Source: Isoetes taiwanensis
Taxonomy: Eukaryota > Streptophyta > Lycopodiopsida > Isoetales > Isoetaceae
Length of the DNA: 64,000 bases
Direction of reading: 5' to 3'
Assembly: GCA_021234155.1 (NCBI GenBank)
Contig: JAJEKV010000008.1
Span: forward strand, 24,324,618 to 24,388,617
How positions within the stretch are numbered: the stretch's first letter is position 1; each line of letters begins with the position of its first letter. Below the pieces are notes generated by a model. The model worked only from the letters and a program-made list of their open reading frames with translations. It had not been told where the DNA came from and ran no database searches. Positions 1 to 12,600 of the stretch are shown here, piece after piece. The position numbers and the translations under genes were made by a program.

Positions 1-790
1 ATTGTGCTCACAGAGTATAAATTCTTGTTGTTTAGCAACCAGATTTCATGTCTTTCAATTCCCTCGATAGCATACTAGTCCGCTTATTATTTTATTGTAA
101 ACCATTTTGTCTCGAAAGCAATTTCCCTCAATCATTGCCTTGACCTTAGTCCATGATCACCAAAGCAATTTCATTCCATATTCCACAGGTCCTTTAGGGA
201 AGATAATCCATCCCAAGACATTCCCATTTTCTAAAAACCTTGGGTATTGCAGTAGCTAAAGGGTAATCCTCCTGGATACTGACTATTGGGCTCCAAAAGA
301 TTGAGAGGTTCCCTGAATGCCATGTGGCTTGTGCTGGTCTAAAAACATCCTTAACTTCCATCCAAGCTTCTAGGATTTTATGCATAATTGGGGAAGTACC
401 AGGTGCTATCTTGAAATCATTAAAGCATGCAGATTTGCAGATGCTGGATGAGATGACTTAGAAATGGGGCTTGCTTTGCCAAGCCAAAGGCCTAATAAAT
501 TGAGATCCAAAGTCTGCCTCCTGGTTAAGAGCATTTTATACCAACTTGGAGATAAGAGCTTGGGAGTGTGTTAACAGATCCTTGCTGCCTAATCCTTTAG
601 GTTTATATACTTCTGAGCATGCTATTTTAGGTAGGCCCCGCTGCACAAACCCTCTTATAAATTGTTCCATGTGCCGGTACACATATTTGGGAGCTAGCAA
701 CACCGAAGACACGATATAAGCGAAACCGCTGAGTACACAATTAGCTATTGTGATCCATCCCGCTATTAAAAGGCCCTTACTTGACCATAA
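1..790 (-). pseudogene. LINE ORF2 C-terminal relic
   Basis: Read on the reverse strand, about 780 to 600 gives a segment typical of the end of a plant LINE reverse transcriptase (AGWITIANCVLSGFAYIVSS, then LLAPKYV). Positions 385-194 give WMEVKDVFRP and IFWSPI, matching the linker after the RT domain in LINE A of this window (WLEVRNMYTW, IFWNLA). Several stops interrupt the frame and neither end of the element is visible. It is a decayed reverse-strand LINE fragment entering from the left edge. The family call is solid; subfamily and boundaries are not. Confidence 0.7.
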
Positions 791-1115
791 ATTTATTCTT
801 TTTTTTTTTCAGCTTATCCGTAAAGGCGCTCCATATACCGAGGCAATCGAGGGTGCCAGGGGGTAACCCTAGTAGTTTAGTTGTTTCCCTTTTTAATGAT
901 GTGCATTCCATAATCCAAAATCTTTCTAAGAGGTTGAACCTCATGTTGCGCCTACGGAGCTCGTGGGAAGTACTAACTATTCTCCAAACTTCCAGCTTTG
1001 TGGCCTTTATCCTTCAATACATGTGTGTCTCCCTAGCGAGTAAAGCCTCATGGCTCTCCTCCTTGATTCGGTTGCTATCCTTGTCATTAAGGTGTCGAAT
1101 GCTTCTATCTTGGGC

Positions 1116-1273
1116 ATTGAGATCCCTCGTGTCAGAGATACGTTTGGCTTCTCCTCTTCTAATTGTTGGTAGGAGTATTTGATGAAGTTATTGCCTAGTT
1201 GTTGAAGGCATATCTCATCACCGTGGTACCTTTCATAAGTGCATCTTCTTTATTGAGATCCCTCGTGTCAGAG
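1116..1273. repeat. 22-nt direct repeat, offset 136
   Basis: The sequence starting ATTGAGATCCCTCGTGTCAG at 1116 recurs at 1252, exactly 136 nt later, in different surroundings. It is the leftmost member of the 136-nt-offset series. Confidence 0.85.
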
Positions 1274-1880
1274 CACCATAATATCACCACAAGATAGGAT
1301 TATAGTCGTCGAGATGTTGCCTTCTCAGTTGGATCGTTGATGTCGGGTCGTCCCGAAGAAGTTCTCGAGGCTTGAGATCGTGGCCGCAGTTTCTGAGGAT
1401 GTCTGGCCGTTCCTCCTATTGTGGAGGACACTCATGTCATAAGGCCATCAAGTGTTGCCACTGCTATAAGAGGTAGAGTTGTGTCTCGAAGATGTCGTCA
1501 TGCAAAACCTAGATGATGCAGCGCTAGTGATCTTGACATGACTGGCATTGTCGCTCATCCTGACATTGTGCTGGACGAGTGGTCTTCTACCTGAGGTCGC
1601 TTTCCGAAGCGTTTGGAGTCGAAGCTTTGCTTGGGCTCTGGTCGTTTCTCCCTCGTACTTATTCCATTCGAAAACTTGACCTTGGGCTATAGTTGTGCTT
1701 CTTTGTTTTATCCTTTTGCAGTCGGAGTGATGGAGACTCTCGATCCAAACGCTAAACCCCTAAAACATGACTCTAAACTCATGTTTCTATACTATATGTA
1801 TGAGTCCCCGAGATATACAATAGACATATACATGCTTACATTGGGATTTCGATTCATTCACTTTTCTAATTTATATAAGA

Positions 1881-2130
1881 GAATATACTTAAATGTTTAT
1901 TTTCCTTTAGAATTTATCCTCCTCCTATCGCATTTGATTCTTCGGTTTTGCTGCATATTCCTTATTCTGGTTGACTCCGGTTTGAGGTGCTGCTATAGTT
2001 GATCGTTCCAAGTTGCGAATATACTTAAATGTTTATCCCCTTGAATGGAAAATGCTCCTCCTTAATGTGTTTACCTGTCGTGTGGAGTGCAGCGACCGTT
2101 TTCTGGTTGACTCCGGTTTGAGGTGCTGCA
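1881..2130. repeat. Two blocks repeated at offset 136
   Basis: GAATATACTTAAATGTTTA occurs at 1881 and 2017. A block starting TTCTGGTTGACTCCGGTTTG occurs at 1965 and 2101. Both pairs are offset by 136 nt. The sequence between the blocks has the same length in both copies but is not alike. Confidence 0.85.
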
Positions 2131-2260
2131 AGGTTGAAGATGTGTGGTGCAATTTATCGCTTGAGCATAGCGAGCTCGGATGTGACTGAATGCTGGACAT
2201 CGTTGCAGCGTGTAACATTTGTCTTCCATGGTGCCTTGCCGACAACACTGATATAGTTTA

Positions 2261-2621
2261 TCCTCGCACGCCTCTCAAACCCATTTGCCTATCTCAATTT
2301 GGAGGCGATGTGCACCTGTGCGAATTGAAGCTATCAATCTGCGCTTTTTTAGTGGCACCTGTACACATAGGTTAGTGCGAGCCCCGCGTAAGGATGTCCT
2401 CGCACGCCTCTCAAACCCATTTGCCTATCTCAATTTGGAGGCGATGTGCATCCCAAAGCTTGATGAGGAAGCAAGTATCAAGGTTTAGTGGCACATGTAC
2501 ACATAGGTTAGTGCGGGCCCCGCGTAAGGATGGAGTTGGCTTGCAGCTGGAGTTGTGATGTCTTAACCTGTCTTAGGATACTAATATCCCAAAGCTTGCT
2601 GAGGAAGCAAGTATCAAGGTA
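2261..2621. repeat. Mosaic repeat array with 136-nt period
   Basis: Three consecutive 136-nt registers begin at 2261, 2397 and 2533. The middle one shares its first 54 or so nt and last 46 or so nt with the first register, and its central 35 or so nt (from CCCAAAGCTTG) with the third. Starts of matched blocks are 2261/2397, 2351/2487 and 2451/2587. A few single-base differences separate the copies. Confidence 0.85.
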
Positions 2622-3540
2622 CTGTTCAAGCAAAAGAATTTGTGCGGATTTTTACCCCAAGTGCCCGAGCTAGAAAGGCTTTCTACCCGCCCAGCTTGAT
2701 TCCAAGTGGCTAGGGATACAAATGCCCCCACACTTTGACCCCGCATAAAAAGAACAAAGTTCCAACAAAACCCTAAACAAGTGGAGCAGTATACTATACG
2801 TATTTATATCCTATAATATATTGGAACATCACACGTATGTATGTATGTATGTATGAAACGAGTTTTAGGAATTAAATTGAATTGAATTTACTTTTATCGG
2901 GCCTAGACCATAAGGTCTATGGGACCCAATACAAGAAAATGCAAATAAACCCATTACCATCTAGAATTTAAAAGCCTTGCCCCAAAGGGTTTTCGAGGTA
3001 AAAACCTTACCAGTAATAAGCCCATTGATAATGTACATCATGTTGATGCATGACATATTTGAACTCGCATGTCGAGAACCTCAAAGATATAGGATGATAA
3101 TGACATTACTAGGTGTTGCAAGAGCACTCGTAGCAACCGATTAGGTGTAAATCAAGTGACATACCATGCTCAATAATTGCAAATGCTGGGCAAATATGAA
3201 GACTGTGGCATTCATCTTCAATGACTCCCATTTAGCGACACTGACATCCCATATTTTCACGCTCCTCATGGGCCCATCTGCATGTTTCAATTCTGAGATG
3301 CGCACCATTGTGATGGACAAATATGATAACATGTATTGCTGTGGACCACGGGCAAGTGTGGGATTACTTTGGCTTTTGTAGTGTGCTGTCCTAACCATTT
3401 CCAAAGCACTGGCATCACATAGCTTACCTTTGCTTGTAGAGATATGATGTAAAAAGTACTACCTACCTATTTATCTAGGAAACCTTTTATCTTGCCAATC
3501 CGAGTTTTAGAGATACATGTAAAAATACTACCTATCTATC

Positions 3541-3800
3541 TATCCTATTTATTTATCTTCAAATAAAGGAGGCCAAAGATTATCAAGATCTAACCATCCC
3601 GAGATGTTAGATCTTATTAGGTTTAAAATGTAAAACAATTGGCAAAGAGGATTACCATGATAATCTCCTGGAACATTCTAGTATCCTATTTATTTATCTT
3701 CAAATAAAGGAGGCGAATATCAAGATCCAACCATCCCCAGACGTTAGATCTTATAGGTTTAAAATGTAAAACAATTGTCAAAGAAGATTAGGGTTGTTGC
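3541..3800. repeat. Diverged direct repeat, offset 136-141
   Basis: A block of about 120 nt beginning TATCCTATTTATTTATCTTC at 3541 recurs at 3682. Small indels lie in the first half; by GTTTAAAATGTAAAACAATT (3621 and 3757) the offset has settled to 136. This pair is more diverged than the others. Confidence 0.75.
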
Positions 3801-3827
3801 CATAATCCCCTAGAGGGGAGGGTTGAT

Positions 3828-4079
3828 CTCCCTTAAACCGAGGTGGGAGCAAGTTCTTAAGAAAGCTTGTTCTGCCGCTGTTACTAGTTTATTATTTCTG
3901 GCAATTCCTTTGTATTTGGCTTCTTTTTTTACTTCCAAAATGCTGCACTGAATGGACCACCACCTCCCTTAAACCGAGGTGGGAGCAAGTTCTTAAGAAA
4001 GCTTGTTCTGCCGCTGTTACTAGTTTATTATTTCTGGCAATTCCTTTGTATTTGGCTTCTTTTTTTACTTTCAAAGATG
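3828..4079. repeat. Direct repeat of about 114 nt, offset 136
   Basis: The block starting CTCCCTTAAACCGAGGTGGG at 3828 recurs nearly perfectly at 3964, with 22 nt of unrelated sequence between the copies. The copies diverge after a T-run near 3940 and 4076. Confidence 0.85.
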
Positions 4080-4749
4080 ATTTTGGAAGGATATGAAGCG
4101 GTCGCAAAGAAAAAGTGCTCCAGATCTACAAAATCAAACAACTGGAGCTCCCTTTGCTGGGCTTTTGCATTTCTGCAGCATAATCTGCCCTGCATTCTTT
4201 TTCCAACCACATCCGACCTCTGTAAACGACTTTGAGCTTATTCTACTGCGATACCATAGCCATAACCATAGTTTTTTTTTGGCACGGCTTTGGTCCCTGA
4301 TTGATGATTGAACAGCCCTTTCTAAGGGGTATTTTGCCGATTTTTTTCACAGGCCTTGAAGAGCAAAAGGCCCATTCTATTCTATAGGAAAACATGGTTC
4401 AAAACAGGGCACTTATGCAGCAACAAATATGCCGGGATAGATATGCCGAAACAGAGCTTGAAACAGAGCTATACCAAAATCTGCGTCAGTATCTATTGTT
4501 GAAAAGAATATTCGCGAGATTATCAGGATAATCACTGGAATATTCGTTTAAAGCGAATATTCTGATGATTATGGAAAATAACCTTACCTTGATCCAACGG
4601 TCGACAACGGTTTAAGGGGCTTTCCCAGATAATAATCCCTTCATCTAAACCACAGTTAAACCTGTTAATCATATCTGTTATCTATCTAAACCATAGGAGT
4701 TAGAGAGACCTCTACCTCGCAAGTATGAACGAGTTTTAGGGTTTTTAGT

Positions 4750-6541
4750 ATGAGTATGGCAGTAGCAGTTTGCAGCTTCAACATTCCGATCCCCTATGAT
4801 CGTCATCTTCTTTATTGTAGTAAACAAACTTTTCTCCACGTTCGTTGCACGCAATCTAGCTGCTGCTCTGAATTTGAAGCTGTTTCGATTAATTTGCCAC
4901 ATCCACAAACTCCAAAATCATTTGATGAAGAGGAGCCCGTTCTACAAGATGAGCTTTCTCATGTAGCCAAAGAAGCAGAAGTGCTGAAAATTGCTTCTCG
5001 ATTGCGTAAATGCAAAAGCCTAAAGTCTCTGTCAGAAGGTAAGCGAATTCATGAGCATATTGTGAAAATTGGGCTAGAAAAAGATAGGTTCTTAGGAAAT
5101 TTACTTATTCAAATGTATGGCAAGTGTGGATCTGTGAAAGATGCATATGCTGTCTTTGATAAGTTACCTGAAAAGAACTGTTTTTCTTGGAATATGATGA
5201 TTGGAACTTATGGTCAGAATGGCGTTCTTAGGAAATTTACTTATTCAAATGTATGGCAAGTGTGGATCTGTGAAAGATGCATATGCTGTCTTTGATAATT
5301 ATATCCAGGTGGGACAGCTCCAGGAAGCTATTGAACTTTTTGAAGCAATGCCTGAAAGGAGTGTGGTCTCATGGACATCTGTGATTGTGGCATATGCCAA
5401 GCAGGGGCAAATTAAGGAGGCACGCAGCCTCTTTGATAATATGCCTCAACGAAATGTCGTGACTTGGACAGCTATGGTTGATGCTTATGTGCAGCTAGGG
5501 GAGCTTGCAGAAGCCAGGCATTTGTTTGAGGAGATGCCCACGCGAAATGTTGTATCATGGACTGCAATGATTTCGGGTTATTCACAGCAGGGTCAGATGG
5601 ATGAGGCCCTCCGCTTGTTTCTTGAAATGCCTCAACGAAATGTCTTCTCATGGACTGCCATGATTGGTGGATATGCACAGCATGGACATCCAGAAAAAGC
5701 CCTTGACTTTTTTCAGCAAATGAAGCGAACTGGCTTGAAACCTGACAGGGTCACCTTCATCAGCATCCTTGATGCATGTGCAGCTAAAGCAGATATAGTC
5801 GAGGGGAAGAAAATTCATAAAAGTATTATAGGCAAAAAGTTAGAGCATGATATTGTTGTGCAGACTGCGCTCATTGATATGTATGCTAAATGTGGTAGCC
5901 TGTGCGATGCTCAAGCAGTTTTTAAGAAAATGAATCATAAGAATTTGGTATCTTGGAATGCCTTAATTACAGCATATGCAGAGCATGGCTGTAGCAAGGA
6001 AGCCCTTGAGAGCCTACAAATAATGCAGTCAGAAGGCCAGATTCCCAACCAGTCCACTCTTAGTAGCATACTCTCAGCCTGTAACCATGGGGGCTTGGTG
6101 GAGGATGGCTGTCACTTGGCTTTATCTGTGAGTATGTCACATCACATTACTCCAGCATTGGACCATTTTAACAGCATAATTGATATTTCTGGACGGATGG
6201 GCTGGCTTGATTATGCAGAGGAATTGATCAATAATATGCCATACCATCCAAATGCCATATCATTGACCACTTTAATAAGCTCATGTAGAATATATTCTGA
6301 TATGAAATTCTGTAGGCGTGCTGCAAACTTGGTCTTTGAATTGTGTCCGGGTATTTCTTCACCATATGTTATGTTGTCGAGCATATACATGGAAGCAGGC
6401 CTGTGGGATGAGGCAGAAATTGTGAACAAGATGATGGAAAACAGAGGCATGAAAGGCTGCAGCTATGTTGACGAGGAGAATGACTACTTTATGGACCATG
6501 TTGATAAGTTGGAAGAGGAGTATGTATCAGGCGTTCCATAA
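4750..6541 (+). pseudogene. PLS-class pentatricopeptide repeat protein gene, frameshifted
   Basis: PPR proteins of this class bind organellar RNA and usually act in C-to-U editing or RNA maturation; plastid or mitochondrial targeting is known for the family, not shown here. The frame opens at ATG 4750 and covers an N-terminal region and the first repeats (RIHEHIVKIG, NLLIQMYGKCGSV). From about 5303 to the stop at 6541 it continues in another frame with 31-residue S-type repeats (SVVSWTS, NVVTWTA, NVVSWTA, NVFSWTA), P and L repeats (GLKPDRVTFISILDACAAKA, LIDMYAKCG) and an E-like C-terminus (YVMLSSIYMEAGLWDEAEIV). There is no DYW deaminase domain. The break comes from a segment at about 5212-5302 that mostly repeats sequence 136 nt upstream and shifts the frame by one. 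Without that segment the repeat around 5180-5345 would have a standard 31-residue length. The gene is either a recent pseudogene or an intact gene damaged in assembly. Confidence 0.85.
5089..5299 (+). repeat. 75-nt duplication inside the PPR gene, offset 136
   Basis: Positions 5089-5163 are repeated at 5225-5299 (the clearest shared start, CTTAGGAAATTTACTTATTC, is at 5091 and 5227). The second copy lies in a different reading frame and causes the frame change in the PPR gene. Confidence 0.9.
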
Positions 6542-7187
6542 TAAGGGCCAAATTGAAGTTTCCTTTGTAACCTGCATGATATGTGAAAATGACTCGGAAA
6601 TGGCAGCTTGGAATGCTTTAATTACAATATATGGCTGTAGCAAGGAAGCCCTTCAGGGCCTGCAAGTAATGCACTCAGAACGCCAGATTCTCAACCAGCC
6701 CACTCTTGGCAGCTTCTCTTACCTTGTAACCATGGAGAGGATTCCCAATCAGTCCACTGTTAGCAGCATTCTCTTAACTTGTAACCAGGGAGAGGATGGC
6801 TGTCACTTGGCCGCGCATCACATTATGCCAGTATTGGCAATTTCAACAGCATAACTGATAATTCTGGATAAATGCGCTGGCTTGATTATGCAGAGAAATT
6901 GATCATTAATATGCCATATCATGCCAATGTCATATCATTGACCACTTTAGTAAGCTCGTGTAGAATCTGTTCTGATGTATGAAGTTCTGTAGGCATTAGT
7001 GTTTCAATTGTGTCCAGATATTTCTTCTCTATACGTTCCGTTCTCGAGCACACAAGATGACAGAAAACAAAGGCCTGAGAGGTGCGACTATGAGGAGAAT
7101 AATGTGGAAGAGGAGTCTTCCATAATAGAAGGAAACTTGAGGTTTCCTGCTGGCAAATATTTTACTATTTTGGTCTGTATTGTATAG
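6542..7187 (+). pseudogene. Decayed tandem copy of the PPR 3' half
   Basis: From about 6597 the sequence parallels the last third of the PPR gene just upstream: WNALITIYGCSKEAL against WNALITAYAEHGCSKEAL, PNQSTVSSIL against PNQSTLSSIL, and later FQLCPDISSLYV against FELCPGISSPYV. It contains stops, deletions and frameshifts and no start of its own. It is best read as a local duplication of the PPR end that is decaying. Confidence 0.8.
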
Positions 7188-9855
7188 CTGGGCTTTAGTT
7201 TAGTAACTCTGATCAACAACGTTTAAGATCATTTGCAACAAAATGGAAATGCCATGGCTGCATGGAAAAAGGCAGAGAAAGGCGTATTCTCTAGCAGATG
7301 GGCAGTTACCTGCTTGACAATCAACTTACTGCAAGCTTTCTCAAAGTGTTTGTGAAAATATGCAAATTAGCCCTGCAAGACAAGGTGCACGAAACATACT
7401 GGCAGGTAATTGCTTGCTGAATTCCACCATCTTTTCTACGTTGGTTACTTTAAAACGACGCTGCTCAAATGCCATGACAATCTTATGAGTCAATGAGTAA
7501 ATTCGCTGTACTTTCAGGTCCATTCTTTGTGAGCTATAATAGGAAATTCTAATCAGCAAGAACAAGGAGATGGAACACACTAGAGATTTATTAGGATTTG
7601 GTTCAATGTTGTAAACAACCATCGTAATGTGTTCAGCAAAGGTTGGGTTGTATGTGGAAAGGAAATTGCTATATACGGTTTTCTTTTTAAGGAACTAGGC
7701 TCAATATTTTTGGAATTAGGGCAGCGCCTTGTGTTTTGCTATTCTTTTTCTGAAATCGCTGGAACGGCATAGCCAAGCTTCAATATCAGGATTTTGATCA
7801 CTACAAACTGTGGCAACATGAGAGGATGATGCTGCAACAAATCCTCCATCCCTGAAAATCTCATCTGCCGGATCTGACTGAACGCTGCTGGCGTAATGGC
7901 GTTGATGCAATGGAAGTGCAGCCCAATATTAATTTGGTGAAGACGGGTTGCAGTACCAGAGCTGAAGCCATAATCTCCAACAACATCCACAGGTTTGAGG
8001 ATGTTATATTTATTATTTTGTTGCACTTGCTTGGTTCTAGGATCCGAGTGGAATAATGCATATATTTGCTCTGAGTTGATTAAAGTTTTTGCAGTTGTGT
8101 TGAACTGGCTATCGATCTATGCATTTGTGTGAATTTATGCTTTGTAGCTGGGTAAATGGGAGTAAATGAATGCATCTAACTCAGAATTTGTGTTTCCTTA
8201 ATATTATGGCTATTGAAGCTTGGTTTGCAGCAGTGAATGGATTGTATATGACCACCAGCTGGTGTCATGTTCTGTATGAACTGTGATTCATGCTACAATG
8301 ACTTGTGAATCGTTCTGGCATATATGCTATGGTAGGACAGATGTGCGTAGCATTTGGATGCAGATAAATACATTTGGTTGAAAGTTTTGTGAACATTCTA
8401 GGAAATTGTGAACTCAATGACAATTCATCTGCAATTACAGAAAGCAGGTATGTGGAATTGTAACTTGCTTCTGGCACGACTGGAGAAGTAGGGAATGTCC
8501 TGACCTTGTTTACTTCTTAAACTTGAGGCAGATATCCAAGAGGCTAATTGCAGTAGTTGCAGTCCATAAAACGAATGTGCGTGAATATTTTCATTGATCT
8601 CGGCACCAACAATGCCAGCCTAGAACAGCTAAATACGTTTCAAAAGGAGCCTATGCAAGGCGTTTACATGCATGGCTGCTGCAATCAGTAGTAGCATTAG
8701 CATTAGCATTGTTAATCAACTGCTGCAATCGATAGTAGTAGCAGCAATTGGATTGCTAATCAATAACTGAATAAATATTGTTTGATCCGAGATGGTGGGT
8801 CTTCTTTACTTTGTACCTTCTTAATTGTGAATCACTCAATCTATTGTTAAACTGCCCAAGGCTCAAATTTTTGTCGCAGAGATTTGGTACAGTCAACAAC
8901 TTGCATGAGCATCATCACCATGAGGTGCATTTAACATGCATTGGAAGATGAATCTTAGAGATGACTTTGACACGAATAAAATTCAAATTGAATACATTAG
9001 TTGTTCTTGGCAAATATGCTTATGTAAATAAGTTTCTTGTCCTCTTAAAAAGCACAATTTAACATAGTATTAACAAGTAACTTTAGGAAGAAAACTTGAG
9101 ATTATCAAACCAAGTTATTGTGGAGATATGTGGATATCAAGATGTGAGCACTATTGCAAGAATCATAATTTGACTTGTAGTTTCTGGAATTCGTTAGAAG
9201 ATGGAGACCATTAGGTAGGATCTTACTCACACTTCCATGATCATCATCACATATAGGCCAATACATTAATCTCTAAGATTCCCATATGCGCAAAGTAGAA
9301 TGTAAGTGCTAATGTTGCTAGATAAGCAGGCCTGTTTATGTATTTGTGAATGAACCAAAGAATGCAATGGCGCAAGAGACATGATAGAATCCACAAGAAA
9401 TTGTCTAGCATATGTCGAGGATTACCAAGAAAGAGATGGAATGAAGCCAAAGATCCTTGATACATGCGGTTATTTATAATCCTTGTTAAATGGTGCACTC
9501 CTGACACACTTGGATGGTTTGGGTTGTTCAAAACTGAAGCATGCACGATTTTACAAATAACCTTGAGAATAACATTGCATGTGGTTAATTGAGCGCTTGC
9601 AAATGCCAACTTTGAGAAAGCTTGTTTTATGCCACATGGGTATCCTACCCTTAAGTCATAAAAATGTAAGATGACGGCATAAGAAGCAAGTAACAACTCT
9701 CAATTGACCCACAACATTATTAGCAACACCTACGAAAAGCATGGTAAAACGTCAAAAAGAAGATAGTGAAAGATGCTCAAATGCCATCAAGCCCATTATC
9801 AAGTTCCTTGACTATTATACTACCACAAATGAAGTGATATAGTTTTTGAACCTTG

Positions 9856-9857
<2 letters not shown>
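7188..9857. other. Intergenic, no supported gene
   Basis: AT-rich sequence. The longest frame is a 149-codon reverse-strand ORF at 9247-9696, with no domain or motif I recognise and no splice or promoter context. A short GCATTA/AGTAGT run lies near 8690-8760. Nothing else can be supported. Confidence 0.5.

Positions 9858-9948
<91 letters not shown>
9858..9948. repeat. (TTA)n microsatellite
   Basis: An uninterrupted trinucleotide run of about 30 units, flanked by ordinary AT-rich sequence. No coding frame uses it. Confidence 0.98.
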
Positions 9949-11436
9949 GGATTGCATCAAGTTTTTGAGTAGAATAACTTATCTTGAGTTTGTTATACCA
10001 AGTTACAAATGTGAGTGATTTTTTATCATGGAGATGGAGCTCCAGTTCATTGCCAATTAGGATTGTTAGATTTTAAAAAGAAGGTGCAAAAAAAAAGGAA
10101 AAAAAGAAAAGAAAAAAATAGTGGCATTTCTAGCATATTTAGTTTGTCTTTGTGTCGCATAAGATGCTCTTACAATTATTTTGACTTGCATGTATAGTTG
10201 TCTGATACGAATGATTAAACTCCAAGTTGTATCTACAAAACAATCATCGGGAAGTAAAACAAATAAACACAAATCCTTTCCTTAAGGGCAAAGCTTATCA
10301 ACCAACCGGCCTATCCTAAGCAAGAGAATCTGATATGGAGCAAGCACGGGGGAGTGGTCCACGGCGAATGGGTTATTGGAATTATGGCAAATACTATGTA
10401 AATGTTCTTCCTAAGGTCACCTAATAATATAAAGGGGCATAGGATAACATAGCATTTGGATGTGAGGAACCATTGATATTTATGGAAGGGGTCGAGGCAC
10501 TATTATTGGGATAGTTATTGGTTGGGAAAAAGATCATAGATAATGTCCCATATGATAAGTCATACAATCTAATTAAGGAGATATTTTGGAAAAAAAGGCA
10601 ACTGCATGCTAAAAAAGGCTAAAGTCGCAGAGAGATCTATAAATAGAACCGAAACTTCAGTTGGACATATCTCCGCAACCAGAGCTCCGATTGAAGCGAC
10701 CATTAGCTCGTTGGCATCGTCTCGGAGTCTAGTTTCTGAATTAGGGCGGCACATTCCGTACTTCATCCGGACGAGAGAGTAATAGCCGAAAAGGTGACAA
10801 GGGGTCACAGATCACTGCCATAGCGACATCACAGATCTGCAATTGTTTCTATGATGTGTGGCTACTTGGAGTAGCTAGATTAGGCTGGAAGGCCAATAGG
10901 CCAGATGCTAAAGCTTTGTATCTGCCATAACACTTGTGTTTTGCCATAACCCAGTGGATGGTTAATGGTGCTGCCATATCAATTGTGCATGAATAAACTT
11001 TCTTTAGTCCGGTGTTCTATTATTTCATTATGGTTCTATGATTCTGTGTTGCCACAACTTCCCAAATATACATGAATTGTATCAGAATCTCTGTGAGAGA
11101 TTGAGTAGAAAGGCTTAAGGGAAATAATTTAGCCACTAGAGAATCCTCAATCTAGCAAATCACAAATTTATGGAATGTTTGGGCTTAAGAATAGGCTTTG
11201 GGATCACAAAGGATGGAAGGATTCTCCAATTCATCAATCGGCACAAGAATTCAGGCCTAGAAACAAGAATAAGAGAGAACCGATAATTGTTGGAGTGGAT
11301 CATTTGCTGGAGCACGTTTGCATTGAATTCGTTGGTGGTAGATGAATTTCAGATCTAAATCAGTCAATATCGCCACAGCAGTTCGTCCACAAATTACTAT
11401 AGCAGACTGTTTTGTCGAGGTTGATCGGGTCGTCCA
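9949..11436. other. Intergenic, no supported gene
   Basis: A purine-rich run lies at about 10087-10120. A PBS-like string (GTATCAGAATC) near 11078 differs from a tRNA-Met primer-binding site at key positions and has no convincing LTR end before it. No gene is supported. Confidence 0.45.
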
Positions 11437-11722
11437 CTACTCTGGAATGTTAATCGCTACTATCATTTGTTTCATATTATCGTTTGTTTTGAACCATTGA
11501 GCATAGGAATATTCCATAAGTGATTCCAAATGGAGATGCCTTGGTCGTCCCTTGACCACTTGATGGGGATCAAATTGCCATTTCCATGTCAGCATATGAT
11601 TTAGAATTATGGTATCGAAGTTAATAATGCAGTACAAACCATGCTGAAAAACATTTGACTGACTAGCCAAGTGCTTGGTTGCCCCGGAGTCACTAGCCAA
11701 AGTATATGCCCATACTTAATTC
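11437..11722 (-). pseudogene. Ty1/copia-like protease relic
   Basis: The reverse-strand frame reads YTLASDSGATKHLASQSNVF. The DSGA(T/S)-x-H segment is the aspartic-protease active-site motif that follows the zinc knuckle in copia polyproteins. The rest of the 87-codon frame is not clearly copia-like, and no integrase or RT was found nearby. It is a small fragment of an old copia-type element; the match rests on one motif. Confidence 0.45.
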
Positions 11723-12229
11723 AGAGCAAATTAAACTTCCAAGCTTAGGAAATTGAACTCTCCTACCATAGGCAATTCTAGCAAACTTGAGAAGTTTTTA
11801 ATGATGCTCAAGTCAACAATTTTGAGGCACAACGGCTGCGGATTAAATAAACCTAATTGACAAGAATGAGGACCAAGCAAGTGGAAAGAAACATCAAATC
11901 AGATGAAGCCAGATGAAACAAAATAGAATAGAGGGAAAAAAAGGCAATAAAGCGGCTCTGCACCCTACGTGTCAACTATATATTTTGTATTCATATGGTC
12001 ATCACACTATCCACGTTATACGATGGCGCCGAGTTGGAACTGAAGCCAGAGTACTTGGACTTGGAGTTGAAACTTGGAGCTCTGGGATTGTAATATATAT
12101 TGAATTATACTCACATTGTATTAGGAAATAACACTGTGTCTTTGCCAAAGATAGAAAGAGGAATGAGAATAGGATTATTATCTAATATGTGAAGACTAAA
12201 GTCATTACAGGAGTACGGAGAGGAACAAG

Positions 12230-12600
12230 ACTAAGGGTAGAAACTGAACTATGAATGGAGCAGGTACAAACTCAGGATCGGGACAAGGAACTACATGAGG
12301 AGCAGGATCTAAAACTGGAGAGCATCAATATATAAAGGCATACTGGAGATTAGAATCATAGCTCAAGCTTGAGACTATAACTACAGTAGGTGCAAGGATA
12401 GGAACAAGAGCAAGATCATGCACAAGAACATAATTAAGAACCAAATCATAGAAGAAATAAAAACATGGTCAGGATTGGGAGCAGAAGTAGGAATTGGAAT
12501 GGAATTAGAACTGGATTTTGAGCAGGAACTGAAATGAAAATTGGGACTGGATCAAGAGCTAAAACGGAATCATGAACCAGATCAGAAACTACTAGCTGAC
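12230..12600. repeat. Degenerate purine-rich minisatellite
   Basis: Loose repeats of units resembling GGAACTGGA and GGAGCAGGA fill this stretch. Units are too diverged to define a period. No reading frame stays open through it. Confidence 0.5.

Larger units (their letters stand above)
791..4749. other. Intergenic stretch upstream of the PPR gene, rich in short direct repeats
   Basis: No gene can be supported here. The longest forward frame (781-1182) opens with a poly-Phe run and has no domain I recognise; its reverse complement is also partly open and unrecognised. The stretch is dominated by short direct repeats, listed separately, and a small GTAT microsatellite near 2837-2857. No TATA box was found that clearly belongs to the PPR gene at 4750. 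Confidence 0.5.

Noticed and set aside
781-1182. Forward ORF of 133 codons with a poly-Phe start
   Set aside because: It opens in a T-run next to a LINE relic and has no recognisable domain or codon signal.
11070-11100. Primer-binding site near 11078
   Set aside because: GTATCAGAATC departs from the tRNA-Met complement and no LTR end precedes it.
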